From: Chloroflexota bacterium
GTDB lineage: Bacteria; Chloroflexota; Dehalococcoidia; DSTF01; JACRBR01
Assembly (NCBI GenBank): GCA_025355835.1
Contig: JANXYW010000260.1
Coordinates: forward strand, 1-22,235
Reading direction: 5' to 3'
DNA length: 22,235 nt
Each line of letters begins with the position of its first letter. Position 1 is the stretch's first letter. Both the position numbers and the translations under genes were made by a program. Below are positions 1 through 8,676 of the stretch, in pieces. A model generated the notes under the pieces. The model did not search any database and was not told the origin of the DNA. It worked only from the letters and a program-made list of their open reading frames with translations.

Positions 1-1817
1 ACGGCCATGAACGCTTCTTGCGGGATGTCGACGTTGCCGACGCGCTTCATGCGCTTCTTGCCCTCCGCTTGTTTCTCGAGCAGCTTGCGTTTGCGCGAGA
101 CGTCGCCGCCGTAGCACTTTGCGAGCACGTTCTTGCGCATCGCGCGGATCGTCTCGCGTGCGACGATGCGGCCGCCGATGGCGGCCTGCACAGGCACGTC
201 GAACATCTGGCGCGGGATCAGCGAGCGGAGCTTCTCTACGAGCAGGCGTCCCTGCGTCGCTGCGTTCTCGCGGTGGGTGATCAGCGATAGCGCATCGACG
301 GGCTCGCCGTTGACGAGGATGTCGAGCTTCACGAGCGGCGCCGCGCGATATTCGCTGAAGCTGTAGTCCAGGCTGGCGTAGCCCTGTGTGCCGGACTTCA
401 ATTCGTCGTAGAAGTCGACCAGGATCTCGGACAAAGGGATGCGATAGTCGAGCACTACGCGGCCTTCGCCCTTCTTCGATCCGTCGTCTTGAATGATGCT
501 GTGCTGCAGATACTCCATGCGCTTGAATTCGCCGCGGTTGCTCGTCACCAACTCCATCACGGCGCCGATGTAGCGGTCGGGCGTGACGACGGAGATGTCC
601 ATCCACGGCTCGCGGATCTGCTGGATCTCCTGCGGCTGTGGTAACGCGGCGGGGTTGTCGATCACGACTTCCTGTCCGTTGGTCTTCGTGATCTGGTACT
701 CGACGCTGGGCGCCGTGGCGAGCAAGTTGAGGTCGTATTCGCGCTCCAGACGCTCCTGCACGATCTCCATGTGCAGCAGGCCGAGGAATCCGCAGCGAAA
801 GCCGAATCCGAGCGCTGCGCTCGATTCCGGCTCGTACACCAGCGACGCGTCGCTGAGTTGCAGCTTGTCGAGCGCGTCGCGCAGCAGCGTGTAATCGTTG
901 GCGGACGACGGGTAGAGCCCGGCGAAGACCATCGGCTTCACCGGCCGGTATCCGGCCAACGGCTCGTCGGCGGGCTTGCCGTCGTCAGTAAACGTGTCGC
1001 CGACGCGGCACTCCTTCACATTCTTCAGACCCGTCGCGACGTAGCCGACTTCGCCCGGCCCCAGCTCCGCGACGGGTTCGAGCGCGGGGCGGAAGACGCC
1101 GACCTCGATCGTTTCAACGGCGAGGTTCGTCGACATGAGGCGCAGGCGGCGCTTGCTGTTGGCGATGCCGTCGACGACGCGCACGTAGGCGATGACGCCC
1201 TTGTAGGCGTCGTACTTGCTGTCGAAAATCAGCGCGCGCAGCGGCTTGTCCGCCGTGTCGGGCGGGGGCGGAATGCGATCGACGATCGCTTGCAGGAGCT
1301 CTTGGGTGCCGGTGCCGTCTTTGGCGGAGGCAAAGAGGATCTCGTCCGCGCCGAAGCCGAGCGTGTCGACGAGTTCCTGCGCGACACGCTCCGGCTCGGC
1401 GCTGGGAAGATCGATCTTGTTGATCACGGGGATCAGTCGCAAGTCGGCCTCTAACGCCAGATAGACGTTTGCGAGCGTCTGCGCCTGGATGCCCTGCGCC
1501 GCATCGACGATGAGCAGTGCGCCTTCGCACGCGGCGAGGGCGCGCGAGACTTCGTAGCCAAAATCGACGTGGCCGGGCGTGTCGATGAGATTGAGTTCGT
1601 ACTCGACCTTGTCGGCCGCCGTGAAGGCCATGCGCACGGCCTTGGCCTTGATCGTGACGCCCTTTTCGCGCTCGAGGTCCATATCGTCGAGCACCTGCGC
1701 GGACATATCGCGCTTCGAGATCGTCCCCGTCATCTCGAGGAATCGGTCAGCGAGCGTCGATTTGCCGTGGTCGATGTGGGCGATGATGCAGAAGTTGCGG
1801 ATTCGCGCTGGTTCCAT
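1..1817 (-). CDS. lepA: Elongation factor 4 (LepA), 3' end cut by window edge
   Basis: This is the translational GTPase LepA/EF4, which acts on the ribosome to back-translocate or remodel stalled elongation complexes in the cytoplasm. Translating the minus strand from the ATG at 1817-1815 gives MEPARIRNFCIIAHIDHGKS, containing the G1 motif AHIDHGKST. It is followed by the switch-region EREKGVTIK, the G3 motif DTPGH and the G4 motif NKID. Further on are the LepA-typical GFRCGFLGLLHMEI segment and, near the end, the C-terminal signature KCYGGDVSRKRKLLEKQAEG. About 605 codons are present; the family is about 600 residues, so only some ten residues and the stop codon are missing at position 1. 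The gene is downstream of the ABC exporter pair on the same strand with a 42-nt gap, so co-transcription is possible. Family assignment is essentially certain. Confidence 0.97.
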   Translation of the reverse strand, partial: MEPARIRNFCIIAHIDHGKSTLADRFLEMTGTISKRDMSAQVLDDMDLEREKGVTIKAKAVRMAFTAADKVEYELNLIDTPGHVDFGYEVSRALAACEGALLIVDAAQGIQAQTLANVYLALEADLRLIPVINKIDLPSAEPERVAQELVDTLGFGADEILFASAKDGTGTQELLQAIVDRIPPPPDTADKPLRALIFDSKYDAYKGVIAYVRVVDGIANSKRRLRLMSTNLAVETIEVGVFRPALEPVAELGPGEVGYVATGLKNVKECRVGDTFTDDGKPADEPLAGYRPVKPMVFAGLYPSSANDYTLLRDALDKLQLSDASLVYEPESSAALGFGFRCGFLGLLHMEIVQERLEREYDLNLLATAPSVEYQITKTNGQEVVIDNPAALPQPQEIQQIREPWMDISVVTPDRYIGAVMELVTSNRGEFKRMEYLQHSIIQDDGSKKGEGRVVLDYRIPLSEILVDFYDELKSGTQGYASLDYSFSEYRAAPLVKLDILVNGEPVDALSLITHRENAATQGRLLVEKLRSLIPRQMFDVPVQAAIGGRIVARETIRAMRKNVLAKCYGGDVSRKRKLLEKQAEGKKRMKRVGNVDIPQEAFMA

Positions 1818-1859
1818 CTGGCACCAGCGTAGCAATCCGGCGTGCTAGGCGCTGTTCGG

Positions 1860-2624
1860 CTACGCCGTGCGGGAACGGAGCGCCAGCAGCACGAGCGTCA
1901 TCGTGAAGATGCCGAGGCCGGCGATCGAGGCGAACGCGCCGACCAGCGAGCCGATATCCCAGCCGCTAAGGACGAGGTCTCGCATGCCCTGGACGATGTA
2001 CGTCACGGGGTTGATCGTCGCCAGTGTCCTGAGCCAGGGCGCGAAGACTTCCTTTGGCGCGAAGGCCGGCGACAGGAAGACGAGCGGGAAGAAGACGAGG
2101 AATCCGAGTTGCGCCGCCTGCGCGCTGCCGGTCTTCAGCGCCAGCGCCATGCCGATGCCGGAGTACGAGAGCCCGAATGCGCCGCCCATGATCACTAAGA
2201 CGATGACGCCGAACGGCCCGGACTTCATGCCTGATCCGAAGATGAGGCCCACGACGACGATCAGCAACGTCAGCGCCATCGTGCGCACACCGTCGGACGC
2301 GAGGCGGCCGAGGACCAGCGAGAAGCGATTCGTCGGTGTGAGCAGGAGCTTGTCGAAGTAGCCGCGTTCAATATCAGTGACGGTGCCGAATCCCGCCGTA
2401 CCGGACGCACCGGCGATCGCCTGGAGGACGGCGACCGGGAGTTGGAATGCCGTGTAGTTATCGACGGCGAAGGCGCGTCCAGCGACATGGCCGATGGCGC
2501 CGACCGTGACGGCGAAGAAGAAGAATGGGATGAAGACGTTGCCGATCTCGAGCGCAGGCTGCCGCGCGGTTTCGCGCAGCGCGCGGATCATCAGGTAGCG
2601 CGTGTCGCTGAGTAGTTGGATCAT
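1860..2624 (-). CDS. ABC-2 type exporter permease (DrrB-like)
   Basis: A 254-residue integral membrane protein with about six hydrophobic segments, including IGNVFIPFFFFAVTVGAIG near residue 30, the ALTLLIVVVGLIFGSG stretch and a C-terminal GLGIFTMTLVLLALRS. The segment FGTVTDIERGYFDKLLLTPT matches the conserved cytoplasmic loop of daunorubicin-type ABC-2 permeases, and the INPVTYIVQGMRDLVL segment is typical of the C-terminal half. Family knowledge says such permeases pair with a DrrA-like ATPase to export lipids, polyketides, polysaccharides or drugs; the substrate cannot be read here. The ATG at 2624 overlaps the stop of the upstream ATPase (ATGA), so the two are translationally coupled partners. 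Confidence 0.9.
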   Translation of the reverse strand: MIQLLSDTRYLMIRALRETARQPALEIGNVFIPFFFFAVTVGAIGHVAGRAFAVDNYTAFQLPVAVLQAIAGASGTAGFGTVTDIERGYFDKLLLTPTNRFSLVLGRLASDGVRTMALTLLIVVVGLIFGSGMKSGPFGVIVLVIMGGAFGLSYSGIGMALALKTGSAQAAQLGFLVFFPLVFLSPAFAPKEVFAPWLRTLATINPVTYIVQGMRDLVLSGWDIGSLVGAFASIAGLGIFTMTLVLLALRSRTA

Positions 2625-3619
2625 GACTCTGCGCCGCGATCAGGCTTCGCCGGTGGGCGCGATGCGGACTCCTCCGCTTCGAGATGGTGACCGGTCTTCT
2701 GCAAGAAGACATCATCGAGCGTCGGGCGTTTCAGCGTCACTTCACGCGCGCGCAACGACGCCTCGTCGAGCAGCAGGACGAGCTTCGCGATGGCGCTGCT
2801 GCCTTCGCGGACGTAGACGATCACGGCATCGTCGATGATCCGCACGTCTTCGATACCTCCGAGGCGACGCACCGCTTGCTCCGCGCGTGCGAGCTCGTCC
2901 GCGCCGCCTTCGATCTGCAGCGACACAACGTCGGTGCCGATGCTCGCCTTCAAGTCCGATGGCGATCCCTGAGCGACGATCCGGCCCGCATCCATGATCG
3001 CCACGTCGCCTGCGAGGCGGTCGGCTTCCTCCAGATATTGCGTCGTCAGGAAGAACGTGACGCCGTCGTTCTTGTTGAGGTCGGCGACGTAGCGCCAAAT
3101 CGCGTCGCGGCTGATCGGGTCGAGGCCGGTTGTTGGTTCATCGAGGAACACGACCTTGGGGCGGTGCACGAGTGCGGCCGCGAGATCGAGCCGGCGCCGC
3201 ATGCCGCCGGAGTACGTCTTCACGCGGCGGTCGGCGGAGTCGTCGAGATCGACGACGTGCAGTAGATGGTTGACGCGATCGGGGATGTCCGCCGCCCGCA
3301 GGTGGTTCAGGCGCGACTGGAGCGTGAGCATTTCGCGTCCGGTCTGGATGTCGTCGAGGCCGGCTTCTTGAAGCGCCACGCCGATCCGTTTGCGCACTTC
3401 GCCGGGTGATCGCACGACATCGAATCCGAGCACTTCGGCGTGGCCGCCGGTTGGACGCATCAGGGTCGTGAGCATCCGGACGGTCGTGGTCTTGCCGGAG
3501 CCGTTCGCTCCGAGGAAGCCGAAGATCGTCCCCTCGTCGATCGAGAGGCTAATGCCGTCGACGGCGCGGATCTCCGGGGTGAAGTGCTTTGCCAGGGCTT
3601 CTGCTGCGATTGCGGGCAT
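2621..3619 (-). CDS. ABC exporter ATP-binding protein (DrrA-like)
   Basis: Cytoplasmic ATPase of an ABC-2 exporter, 332 residues from the chosen ATG at 3619 (MPAIAAEALAKHF). Visible motifs are Walker A GANGSGKTT (residues 37-45), the Q-loop region ending in GVALQEAGLD, the signature YSGGMRRRLDLA, Walker B VVFLDEPTTGLD and the switch histidine replaced by Q in TTQYLEEAD, as is common in this subfamily. The last roughly 90 residues resemble the DrrA-type C-terminal extension (DUF4162). The reading frame stays open upstream to 3901, but that stretch runs into the divergent glycosyltransferase gene and does not resemble an ABC N-terminus. No clear Shine-Dalgarno precedes 3619; a TTAAAC hexamer on the minus strand (3631-3626) sits six bases before the ATG, compatible with a leaderless transcript. 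It couples to the permease by ATGA overlap. Confidence 0.93.
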   Translation of the reverse strand: MPAIAAEALAKHFTPEIRAVDGISLSIDEGTIFGFLGANGSGKTTTVRMLTTLMRPTGGHAEVLGFDVVRSPGEVRKRIGVALQEAGLDDIQTGREMLTLQSRLNHLRAADIPDRVNHLLHVVDLDDSADRRVKTYSGGMRRRLDLAAALVHRPKVVFLDEPTTGLDPISRDAIWRYVADLNKNDGVTFFLTTQYLEEADRLAGDVAIMDAGRIVAQGSPSDLKASIGTDVVSLQIEGGADELARAEQAVRRLGGIEDVRIIDDAVIVYVREGSSAIAKLVLLLDEASLRAREVTLKRPTLDDVFLQKTGHHLEAEESASRPPAKPDRGAES

Positions 3620-3751
3620 GGCGAAGTTTAACGGGGCGCGATCGACGGCGCTTCCGCGGCGCCTGCGATGTTCGCAGGATGCGACGAGCGCGCGAGCGGA
3701 AACACGGCTAGAATACCTGCGCGTGCATGCCGATAGCCACGCCGGGGGCCA

Positions 3752-4828
3752 GTGGAAGATCGCCGCGCCACAGAACGCCTTCTCATCGTTTCCGATACGT
3801 TGCCGCCCGATCCGAACGGCATCGCGCTGATCGCTCTGCACACGGCGGAGTTGCTTTCGCGCCGTGCGGACGTGCATCTCGTTGGGCCGGTGGGGGCGCA
3901 CGTGCCGCCGAGCGTGCGGTACTCCGGCGTGCGCCGGCTGCCGATTGGCACGCCGGACTTACATCTGCCGCGTCCGGCGATGCGGCTCATCGCGGACGCT
4001 GTCGCCGCTGCGGATCGCGTCGTCGTGCATACGCTCGGTCCGCTGGGCTGCCTCGCGCTGCGCGACGCCCGACGCATGTGCAAGCACAGCACGCTGTTCC
4101 GCCATAACGACTATCCGTCGCTGCTGCGATACGGGCTGCCGCGCACGCCGATCACGCCGCTGGTGAATCGCATCGCGGAGCGGCTGGAGCGATGGGCCGA
4201 CGGCGCGGCAACGCGAGTCGTTGCGCCGTGGGGCACGCCGCGCGACGGCTACGAGGTGCTGCACCTCGATCCGCCGCGATATGCGAGCGCCGCTCCCGCA
4301 ACCAACGGCAACGGACACGTGACGGTTGCGTATCACGGTCGCGTCTCGCGCGAGAAAGCCGTCGACGCCACCGTGCGCGCGATCAACGCCGCCGACCCAC
4401 AGCATCGGCGTCTGCGATTTCGGATCGTCGGCGATGGCAGCCAACTTTCGGCGACGCTGTATCTGGCGGAGTCGTTGGGTGTGCCAGTTGAGCACGTGCC
4501 GTGGTGCGACGAGCCGCGAGCGGCGCTGAGCAGCGCGCAGATTTACGTGACGGCGTCCCGCATCGAGACGTTTTCGATGACCACGCTCGAAGCGATCGGC
4601 TGCGGACTGCCGATCATCGCGCGCAGCGTCGGGCAGATCGCGTCGTACGTGCGTCACGACGTCAACGGGTTGCTGTTCGATTCGGATGAACAACTCGCGC
4701 CGTTGCTGGCGACGCTCGCGGGCGATGCGGGCGCGCGGCAACGCCTCGCGGCCGAGGCGCAAGCGTCGTCCACGGACCGGACGCTATGGGATCAGTTCGC
4801 CGAGGCGTCGCTCGGCGCCGCACACTGA
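3752..4828 (+). CDS. Glycosyltransferase family 4 (GT-B fold)
   Basis: A 358-residue cytoplasmic or membrane-associated glycosyltransferase that probably transfers a sugar from a nucleotide donor onto a glycolipid or polysaccharide acceptor. It starts at GTG 3752 with a G-rich ribosome site about five bases upstream. The N-terminal half carries LLIVSDTLPPDPNGIA, a typical GT4 acceptor-side opening. The donor-side domain begins at about residue 194 (YHGRVSREK). The EX7E motif is present (E272 and E280 in IETFSMTTLE), followed by AIGCGLPIIA and a glycine-containing NGLLF loop. The stop overlaps the start of the deacetylase gene (TGATG), implying a shared role in making or trimming a surface glycan. 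Donor and acceptor are unknown. Confidence 0.9.
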   Translation: MEDRRATERLLIVSDTLPPDPNGIALIALHTAELLSRRADVHLVGPVGAHVPPSVRYSGVRRLPIGTPDLHLPRPAMRLIADAVAAADRVVVHTLGPLGCLALRDARRMCKHSTLFRHNDYPSLLRYGLPRTPITPLVNRIAERLERWADGAATRVVAPWGTPRDGYEVLHLDPPRYASAAPATNGNGHVTVAYHGRVSREKAVDATVRAINAADPQHRRLRFRIVGDGSQLSATLYLAESLGVPVEHVPWCDEPRAALSSAQIYVTASRIETFSMTTLEAIGCGLPIIARSVGQIASYVRHDVNGLLFDSDEQLAPLLATLAGDAGARQRLAAEAQASSTDRTLWDQFAEASLGAAH

Positions 4829-5529
4829 TGGCGGTTCCCATCATCTGGTCGCTGCACGACGTTTCGCCAACGACGATCGATCGCGCTGCGTCGATCGTTG
4901 ATGTGATGGTCGAAGCCGGCGTTCGCGAGCTCGCAATCCTGATCGTGCCGAGCGGTGTGTGGACAGATGGTCAGCTGGAGACGCTGCGGACGTGGGAGCG
5001 CGCGGGCCACGTGCTGGGTGCTCACGGCTGGACACATCGGGGCATCGCGCCGCGCGGCATCTATCATCGGCTGCACAGCTCGCTGTTCTCCCGGGACGTT
5101 GCGGAGCATCTCGGTCGCACGGCGAGCGAAGTGGGCGAGATCGTAGCGCGGGGTGAACAGTGGTTCGCCGATGTGGAGCTAGCTCCGCCACGGCTGTACG
5201 TGCCGCCCGCATGGGCGCAGGGCGCAATGCCGCTGTCGGACTTTCGCGACACGCCGTTTCGGTGGGTAGAGACGCTCACTGGCATCTACGATGTGGAGGC
5301 AGGGCGATTCCGGCGGCTCCCGCTCATCGGTTTCGAAGCGGATACGGGGTTGCGCGCGGCGACGCTGCGGGTCTCGAACGCGGCGAACCGGGCGCTGGCT
5401 GCGGCGAGCCGGCGGCCGCTGCGCGTTGCGGTTCATCCGCACGACTTCGATTTGCGGCTGGCTGGCGATCTACGGCGGATACTGGCTTCGGGGCGCTCTT
5501 CGTATCTGCTCCAGCAGGTGGGATCCTAG
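4828..5529 (+). CDS. DUF2334-type polysaccharide deacetylase-like protein
   Basis: A 233-residue protein of the NodB/DUF2334 deacetylase superfamily, which usually removes acetyl groups from carbohydrate using a divalent metal. The start at ATG 4828 overlaps the preceding TGA; the frame extends upstream to 4786 but the family motif begins right after this ATG. Key residues visible are H10-D11 in the SLHDVSP motif, H66 and H70 in GAHGWTH, and the C-terminal VAVHPHDFD segment carrying the second catalytic-region histidines. It has no signal peptide or membrane segment, so it is probably cytoplasmic and could act on a lipid-linked or nucleotide-linked sugar made with the adjacent glycosyltransferase. 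The substrate is inferred only from position. Confidence 0.85.
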   Translation: MAVPIIWSLHDVSPTTIDRAASIVDVMVEAGVRELAILIVPSGVWTDGQLETLRTWERAGHVLGAHGWTHRGIAPRGIYHRLHSSLFSRDVAEHLGRTASEVGEIVARGEQWFADVELAPPRLYVPPAWAQGAMPLSDFRDTPFRWVETLTGIYDVEAGRFRRLPLIGFEADTGLRAATLRVSNAANRALAAASRRPLRVAVHPHDFDLRLAGDLRRILASGRSSYLLQQVGS

Positions 5530-5646
5530 GCCGTCCTGACGCCTGCCCCGAATCTAAGAATTCCCTAAGACGCCTCCTCCTTCACATCTCCGATACAAGA
5601 TTTCGGACTCTACGCAGGTACATTCGACCTGAAGCAACATATGTGT

Positions 5647-5652
5647 AAGGAG
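5647..5652 (+). promoter_or_regulatory. Strong Shine-Dalgarno for the MacA-like gene
   Basis: AAGGAG lies seven bases before ATG 5660, fixing that start for the adaptor gene and the head of the three-gene exporter operon. Confidence 0.75.
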
Positions 5653-5659
5653 CGGGCCC

Positions 5660-7921
5660 ATGGCCGCGGACGCCACGTTCGACTATGACGATTTACTTGA
5701 GGGCGCGGGAGGGTGGCGCTCCAGGCTGATCTGGCTCGGGGTGCTAACGGTTCTAGTAGTGGCAATCGCCACGGGTGTCTGGTGGGAATTCTTCCGTGGC
5801 GGCTCCGCGACGACCGCGACAATACAGACGGCGACCGTGAGCGTCGGCGACGTCACGAAGAGCGTGAGCACCAGCGGGACCGTTGCCGCGCAATCGACGA
5901 GCAACCTCAACTTCACGTCGACCGGTACCGGCTCCTCGCGAATCACCAAGGTCAACGTGACGCTGGGCCAGCAGGTGAAGCAGGGCGACGTGCTCGCCGA
6001 ACTCGACTCGACCGACGCGCAAAGCGCGCTGGCATCGGCGAAGCTGAGTCTTGGCACGGCGCAGGCGAAGCTCGACCAGCTGCTGCAAGGCGGCACCGCC
6101 TCGACGCTCGCCTCAGCGGATCAGAGCCTGCTGCAGGCACAGGCAAACTACGACAAGGCACAGCGCGCCATGCAGGATCTGCAGAAGCCGGCGGATGCGA
6201 CGACTCTCGAGACCGCGCTCCAGGCGGTGACATCGGCGGAAGCACAGCTGCAGCAGTCGAGGGACGCGCGAGCAAAGGTCGACACGGACCACAGTGACAG
6301 CGTGAAAGCCGCGCGATCGGGCGTCACGAAGGCGCAAAACGCCTTAACCGTGGCGCAGCAGTCGCAAACGAACGCTGCGTCAAGCGTCACGACGGCGGAG
6401 GCAAGCCTCAACAGTGCAGAGACGGCGTACTGCCCCGACGCCGGCGTTTCATTCTGCGCGTCGCATGCCGCTCCGATCAGTTCGGCGGATCAGAGCGCGC
6501 TCCTGACCGTCTCGGGTGGCGCCGACATAGCGCGCGCCAGTCTGGCGTCGAAAGTGCTGAGCGCGAACACGGCGTACTCGAAGTCACTCACAGATCAGCA
6601 GACGGCGGACAACGGTGTGACGACTGCGCAGAGTGCATTCTCCGACGCGCAGGACGCGCTGACGAAAGCGGAGAACGGCCCAACGGCGGGACAGGTCGCG
6701 GTAGCGGACGCGGCTATTGGATCCGCGCAGGCGCAACTCGACTCGGCGAAAGCCAAGCTCGCCACGCTGCAGGCGGGCCCGACGGCGTCCGCATTGGCGG
6801 ACGCGCAGGCTAGCATCGACACAGCGGCAGGGTCGCTGACGTCGGCGCAGGCGAAACGCGATGAGACGTATGCGGGCCCGCTGCCGGCAGACGTCAAGCA
6901 ACAGCAGCAGAGCGTGAGCCAGGCGCAGAACGCGGTGGACACGGCACAGAAGAACGTCGACAACACGAAGTTGGTCGCGCCGTTCGACGGAACCGTTGCA
7001 GCGCTGAACAGCCAGGCTGGCGATCTCGCCGGATCGGGCACGTCGGCGACCACCGCTGCTGTCGTACTGAACACGCCGAACAATGTGATTCTCAATCTGA
7101 CGATCAGTGAGACGGACTATGGTTCGGTCAAAGTCGGCCAGACAGGAACGGCGGTCTTCTCGGCGATCGCGGGACGGACCTTCCCGATCGTCATCGATTC
7201 GATCGGCTCGAACCCGACGACAACGCAGGGCGTCGTGAACTACGTCGCACGGGCGCACTTCGTGGCAGGCCCTCCCGCCGGCTTCGGCGGTAACGCGCCG
7301 GTGAGCCCGCCGGCTGCCGGTGCGCAGGGTGGCGCGGTGCCGGATGCTTCAGGCACACCGGGCGCCCGCGGTCAATTCAGCGGTACCCCGGGTGCAGGTG
7401 GAGGAGGCGGCGGACGCCGAGCGACTGCAGCGGCCGCGACTGCTGCGGCTGGCGGCACGCCGACGACGCCGCAAGCGGGCGCTACTCCTTCGGTCGACAC
7501 GACGAACGTAAGCCCTCCTACCGCGGGCGGCGGAAGGTTCCGTGGCGGCGCCGGCGCCGCAGGCGGAAACCAGCGCCCGGTGCCCGGAATGAACGCCACA
7601 ATCACGATCATCACGTCGCAAAGCACAGGTGTGTTGCGAGCTCCGAACGCCGCCGTTCAGCGTGATGGCCAGAACCGGGTCGTAGAGGTCAAGCAGAGCG
7701 ACGGTTCTTCGAAGAAGGTGACCGTCGAGGTTGGCCTCAGTGACACGACGAACACCGAGATCACGTCCGGCGTCGCCGAGGGCGACACGGTGATTCTGCC
7801 GGGCGTGGTCGCGACGAGCAGTGCCGCGGCCGGTACGAGAACCGGCGCCGGAGCAGGTACAGGCGGCGTTGGTGGGGGCTTCGCCGTTCCCGGCGGCGGC
7901 GGCGGGCGCGGAGGCGACTGA
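5660..7921 (+). CDS. MacA/HlyD-like efflux adaptor with long coiled coil and Gly/Ala-rich insert
   Basis: Membrane-fusion/adaptor subunit of a MacAB-type exporter, 753 residues, about twice the usual MacA length. One N-terminal membrane anchor (LIWLGVLTVLVVAIATGVWW, residues about 24-43) is followed by a lipoyl half (residues about 60-115) and a very long Ala/Gln-rich coiled-coil region (about 115-430). The second lipoyl half has the family sequence KLVAPFDGTVAALNSQAG. The coil carries a Cys-containing interruption YCPDAGVSFCASHAAP near residue 257. A Gly/Ala/Pro/Arg-rich insert of roughly 100 residues (about 536-638) splits the beta-barrel part before the conserved PGMNATITI segment. The domain order is HlyD/MacA; the insertions are unusual. 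The stop overlaps the ATPase start (TGATG). Gene symbol withheld because the substrate and partner channel are unknown. Confidence 0.88.
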   Translation: MAADATFDYDDLLEGAGGWRSRLIWLGVLTVLVVAIATGVWWEFFRGGSATTATIQTATVSVGDVTKSVSTSGTVAAQSTSNLNFTSTGTGSSRITKVNVTLGQQVKQGDVLAELDSTDAQSALASAKLSLGTAQAKLDQLLQGGTASTLASADQSLLQAQANYDKAQRAMQDLQKPADATTLETALQAVTSAEAQLQQSRDARAKVDTDHSDSVKAARSGVTKAQNALTVAQQSQTNAASSVTTAEASLNSAETAYCPDAGVSFCASHAAPISSADQSALLTVSGGADIARASLASKVLSANTAYSKSLTDQQTADNGVTTAQSAFSDAQDALTKAENGPTAGQVAVADAAIGSAQAQLDSAKAKLATLQAGPTASALADAQASIDTAAGSLTSAQAKRDETYAGPLPADVKQQQQSVSQAQNAVDTAQKNVDNTKLVAPFDGTVAALNSQAGDLAGSGTSATTAAVVLNTPNNVILNLTISETDYGSVKVGQTGTAVFSAIAGRTFPIVIDSIGSNPTTTQGVVNYVARAHFVAGPPAGFGGNAPVSPPAAGAQGGAVPDASGTPGARGQFSGTPGAGGGGGGRRATAAAATAAAGGTPTTPQAGATPSVDTTNVSPPTAGGGRFRGGAGAAGGNQRPVPGMNATITIITSQSTGVLRAPNAAVQRDGQNRVVEVKQSDGSSKKVTVEVGLSDTTNTEITSGVAEGDTVILPGVVATSSAAAGTRTGAGAGTGGVGGGFAVPGGGGGRGGD

Positions 7922-8676
7922 TGATGATTCGCCTGCGTCACCTGAGCAAGATCTACCGCTCCGGAGACGTCTTCGTCCCCGCTTTGCAGAACGTCGACCT
8001 CGATATTGACTACGGGGAATTCGTCGCGATTGTTGGGGCGTCAGGATCGGGCAAGTCGACGCTGATGAACATCATCGGCTGCCTGGATCGGCCGACGCGC
8101 GGCGTCTACGAACTCGAAGGGCACGATGTCGGCCGGATGAACGATATCCAGCGGGCGAAAGTCAGGAGCCGCCGCATAGGCTTCGTCTTTCAGTCATTCA
8201 ACCTGCTGTCACGGCCGTCGGCGCTCTCCCAGGTTGAGTTGCCGATGATCTACGCGGGAATGGGTGACCGTCGAAGACGCGCCGCCCACGCTCTGGCAGA
8301 AGTTGGCCTATCTGACCGCATGCATCACAAGCCGTCGCAGCTCTCGGGTGGACAGCAGCAGCGCGTGGCCATTGCACGAGCGTTGGTGACGGATCCGGCA
8401 CTGATTCTTGCCGACGAGCCGACGGGTGCGCTGGACACCAAGACGACAGGCGACATCGTCGGGTTGTTCGAGCGGTTGAACCGCGAGCACGGCATCACTG
8501 TCATTTTCGTCACGCACGAACCGGAGGTCGCGGAGCACACGCGCCGGACCATCACATTGCGCGACGGGCGGATCATCTCCGATGTGCCGACCGCGCGGTC
8601 GACCGTGGTGCAGTTCCCGGGCACCGTTGCGCCGGCGGCGCCCGCAGCGCAGGCCGCAGGAGAGGCGCCGGCATGA
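7921..8676 (+). CDS. MacB-type ABC transporter ATP-binding protein
   Basis: A 251-residue ATPase that powers the adjacent MacB-like permease. Walker A GASGSGKST (residues 39-47), Q-loop FVFQSFNLL, signature LSGGQQQRVAIARAL, Walker B ALILADEPTGALD and switch histidine in VIFVTHEPEVAEH are all intact. This is the LolD/MacB/FtsE-like subgroup, which works in mechanotransmission rather than classical import. ATG 7921 is chosen because it overlaps the upstream TGA and has GGAGG nine bases before it; a second ATG follows directly. The last roughly 30 residues are an Ala/Pro-rich tail beyond the usual family end. The gene end overlaps the permease start (ATGA). Confidence 0.95.
   Translation: MMIRLRHLSKIYRSGDVFVPALQNVDLDIDYGEFVAIVGASGSGKSTLMNIIGCLDRPTRGVYELEGHDVGRMNDIQRAKVRSRRIGFVFQSFNLLSRPSALSQVELPMIYAGMGDRRRRAAHALAEVGLSDRMHHKPSQLSGGQQQRVAIARALVTDPALILADEPTGALDTKTTGDIVGLFERLNREHGITVIFVTHEPEVAEHTRRTITLRDGRIISDVPTARSTVVQFPGTVAPAAPAAQAAGEAPA

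Noticed and set aside
771..1454. Long plus-strand open frame across lepA
   Set aside because: It is antisense to the clear LepA coding sequence, a common artefact of high-GC codon use, with Arg/Val/Asp-rich composition and no recognisable domain.
3620..3901. N-terminal extension of the DrrA-like ATPase
   Set aside because: The frame is open but overlaps the divergent glycosyltransferase start and does not resemble an ABC protein; the family start is at 3619.
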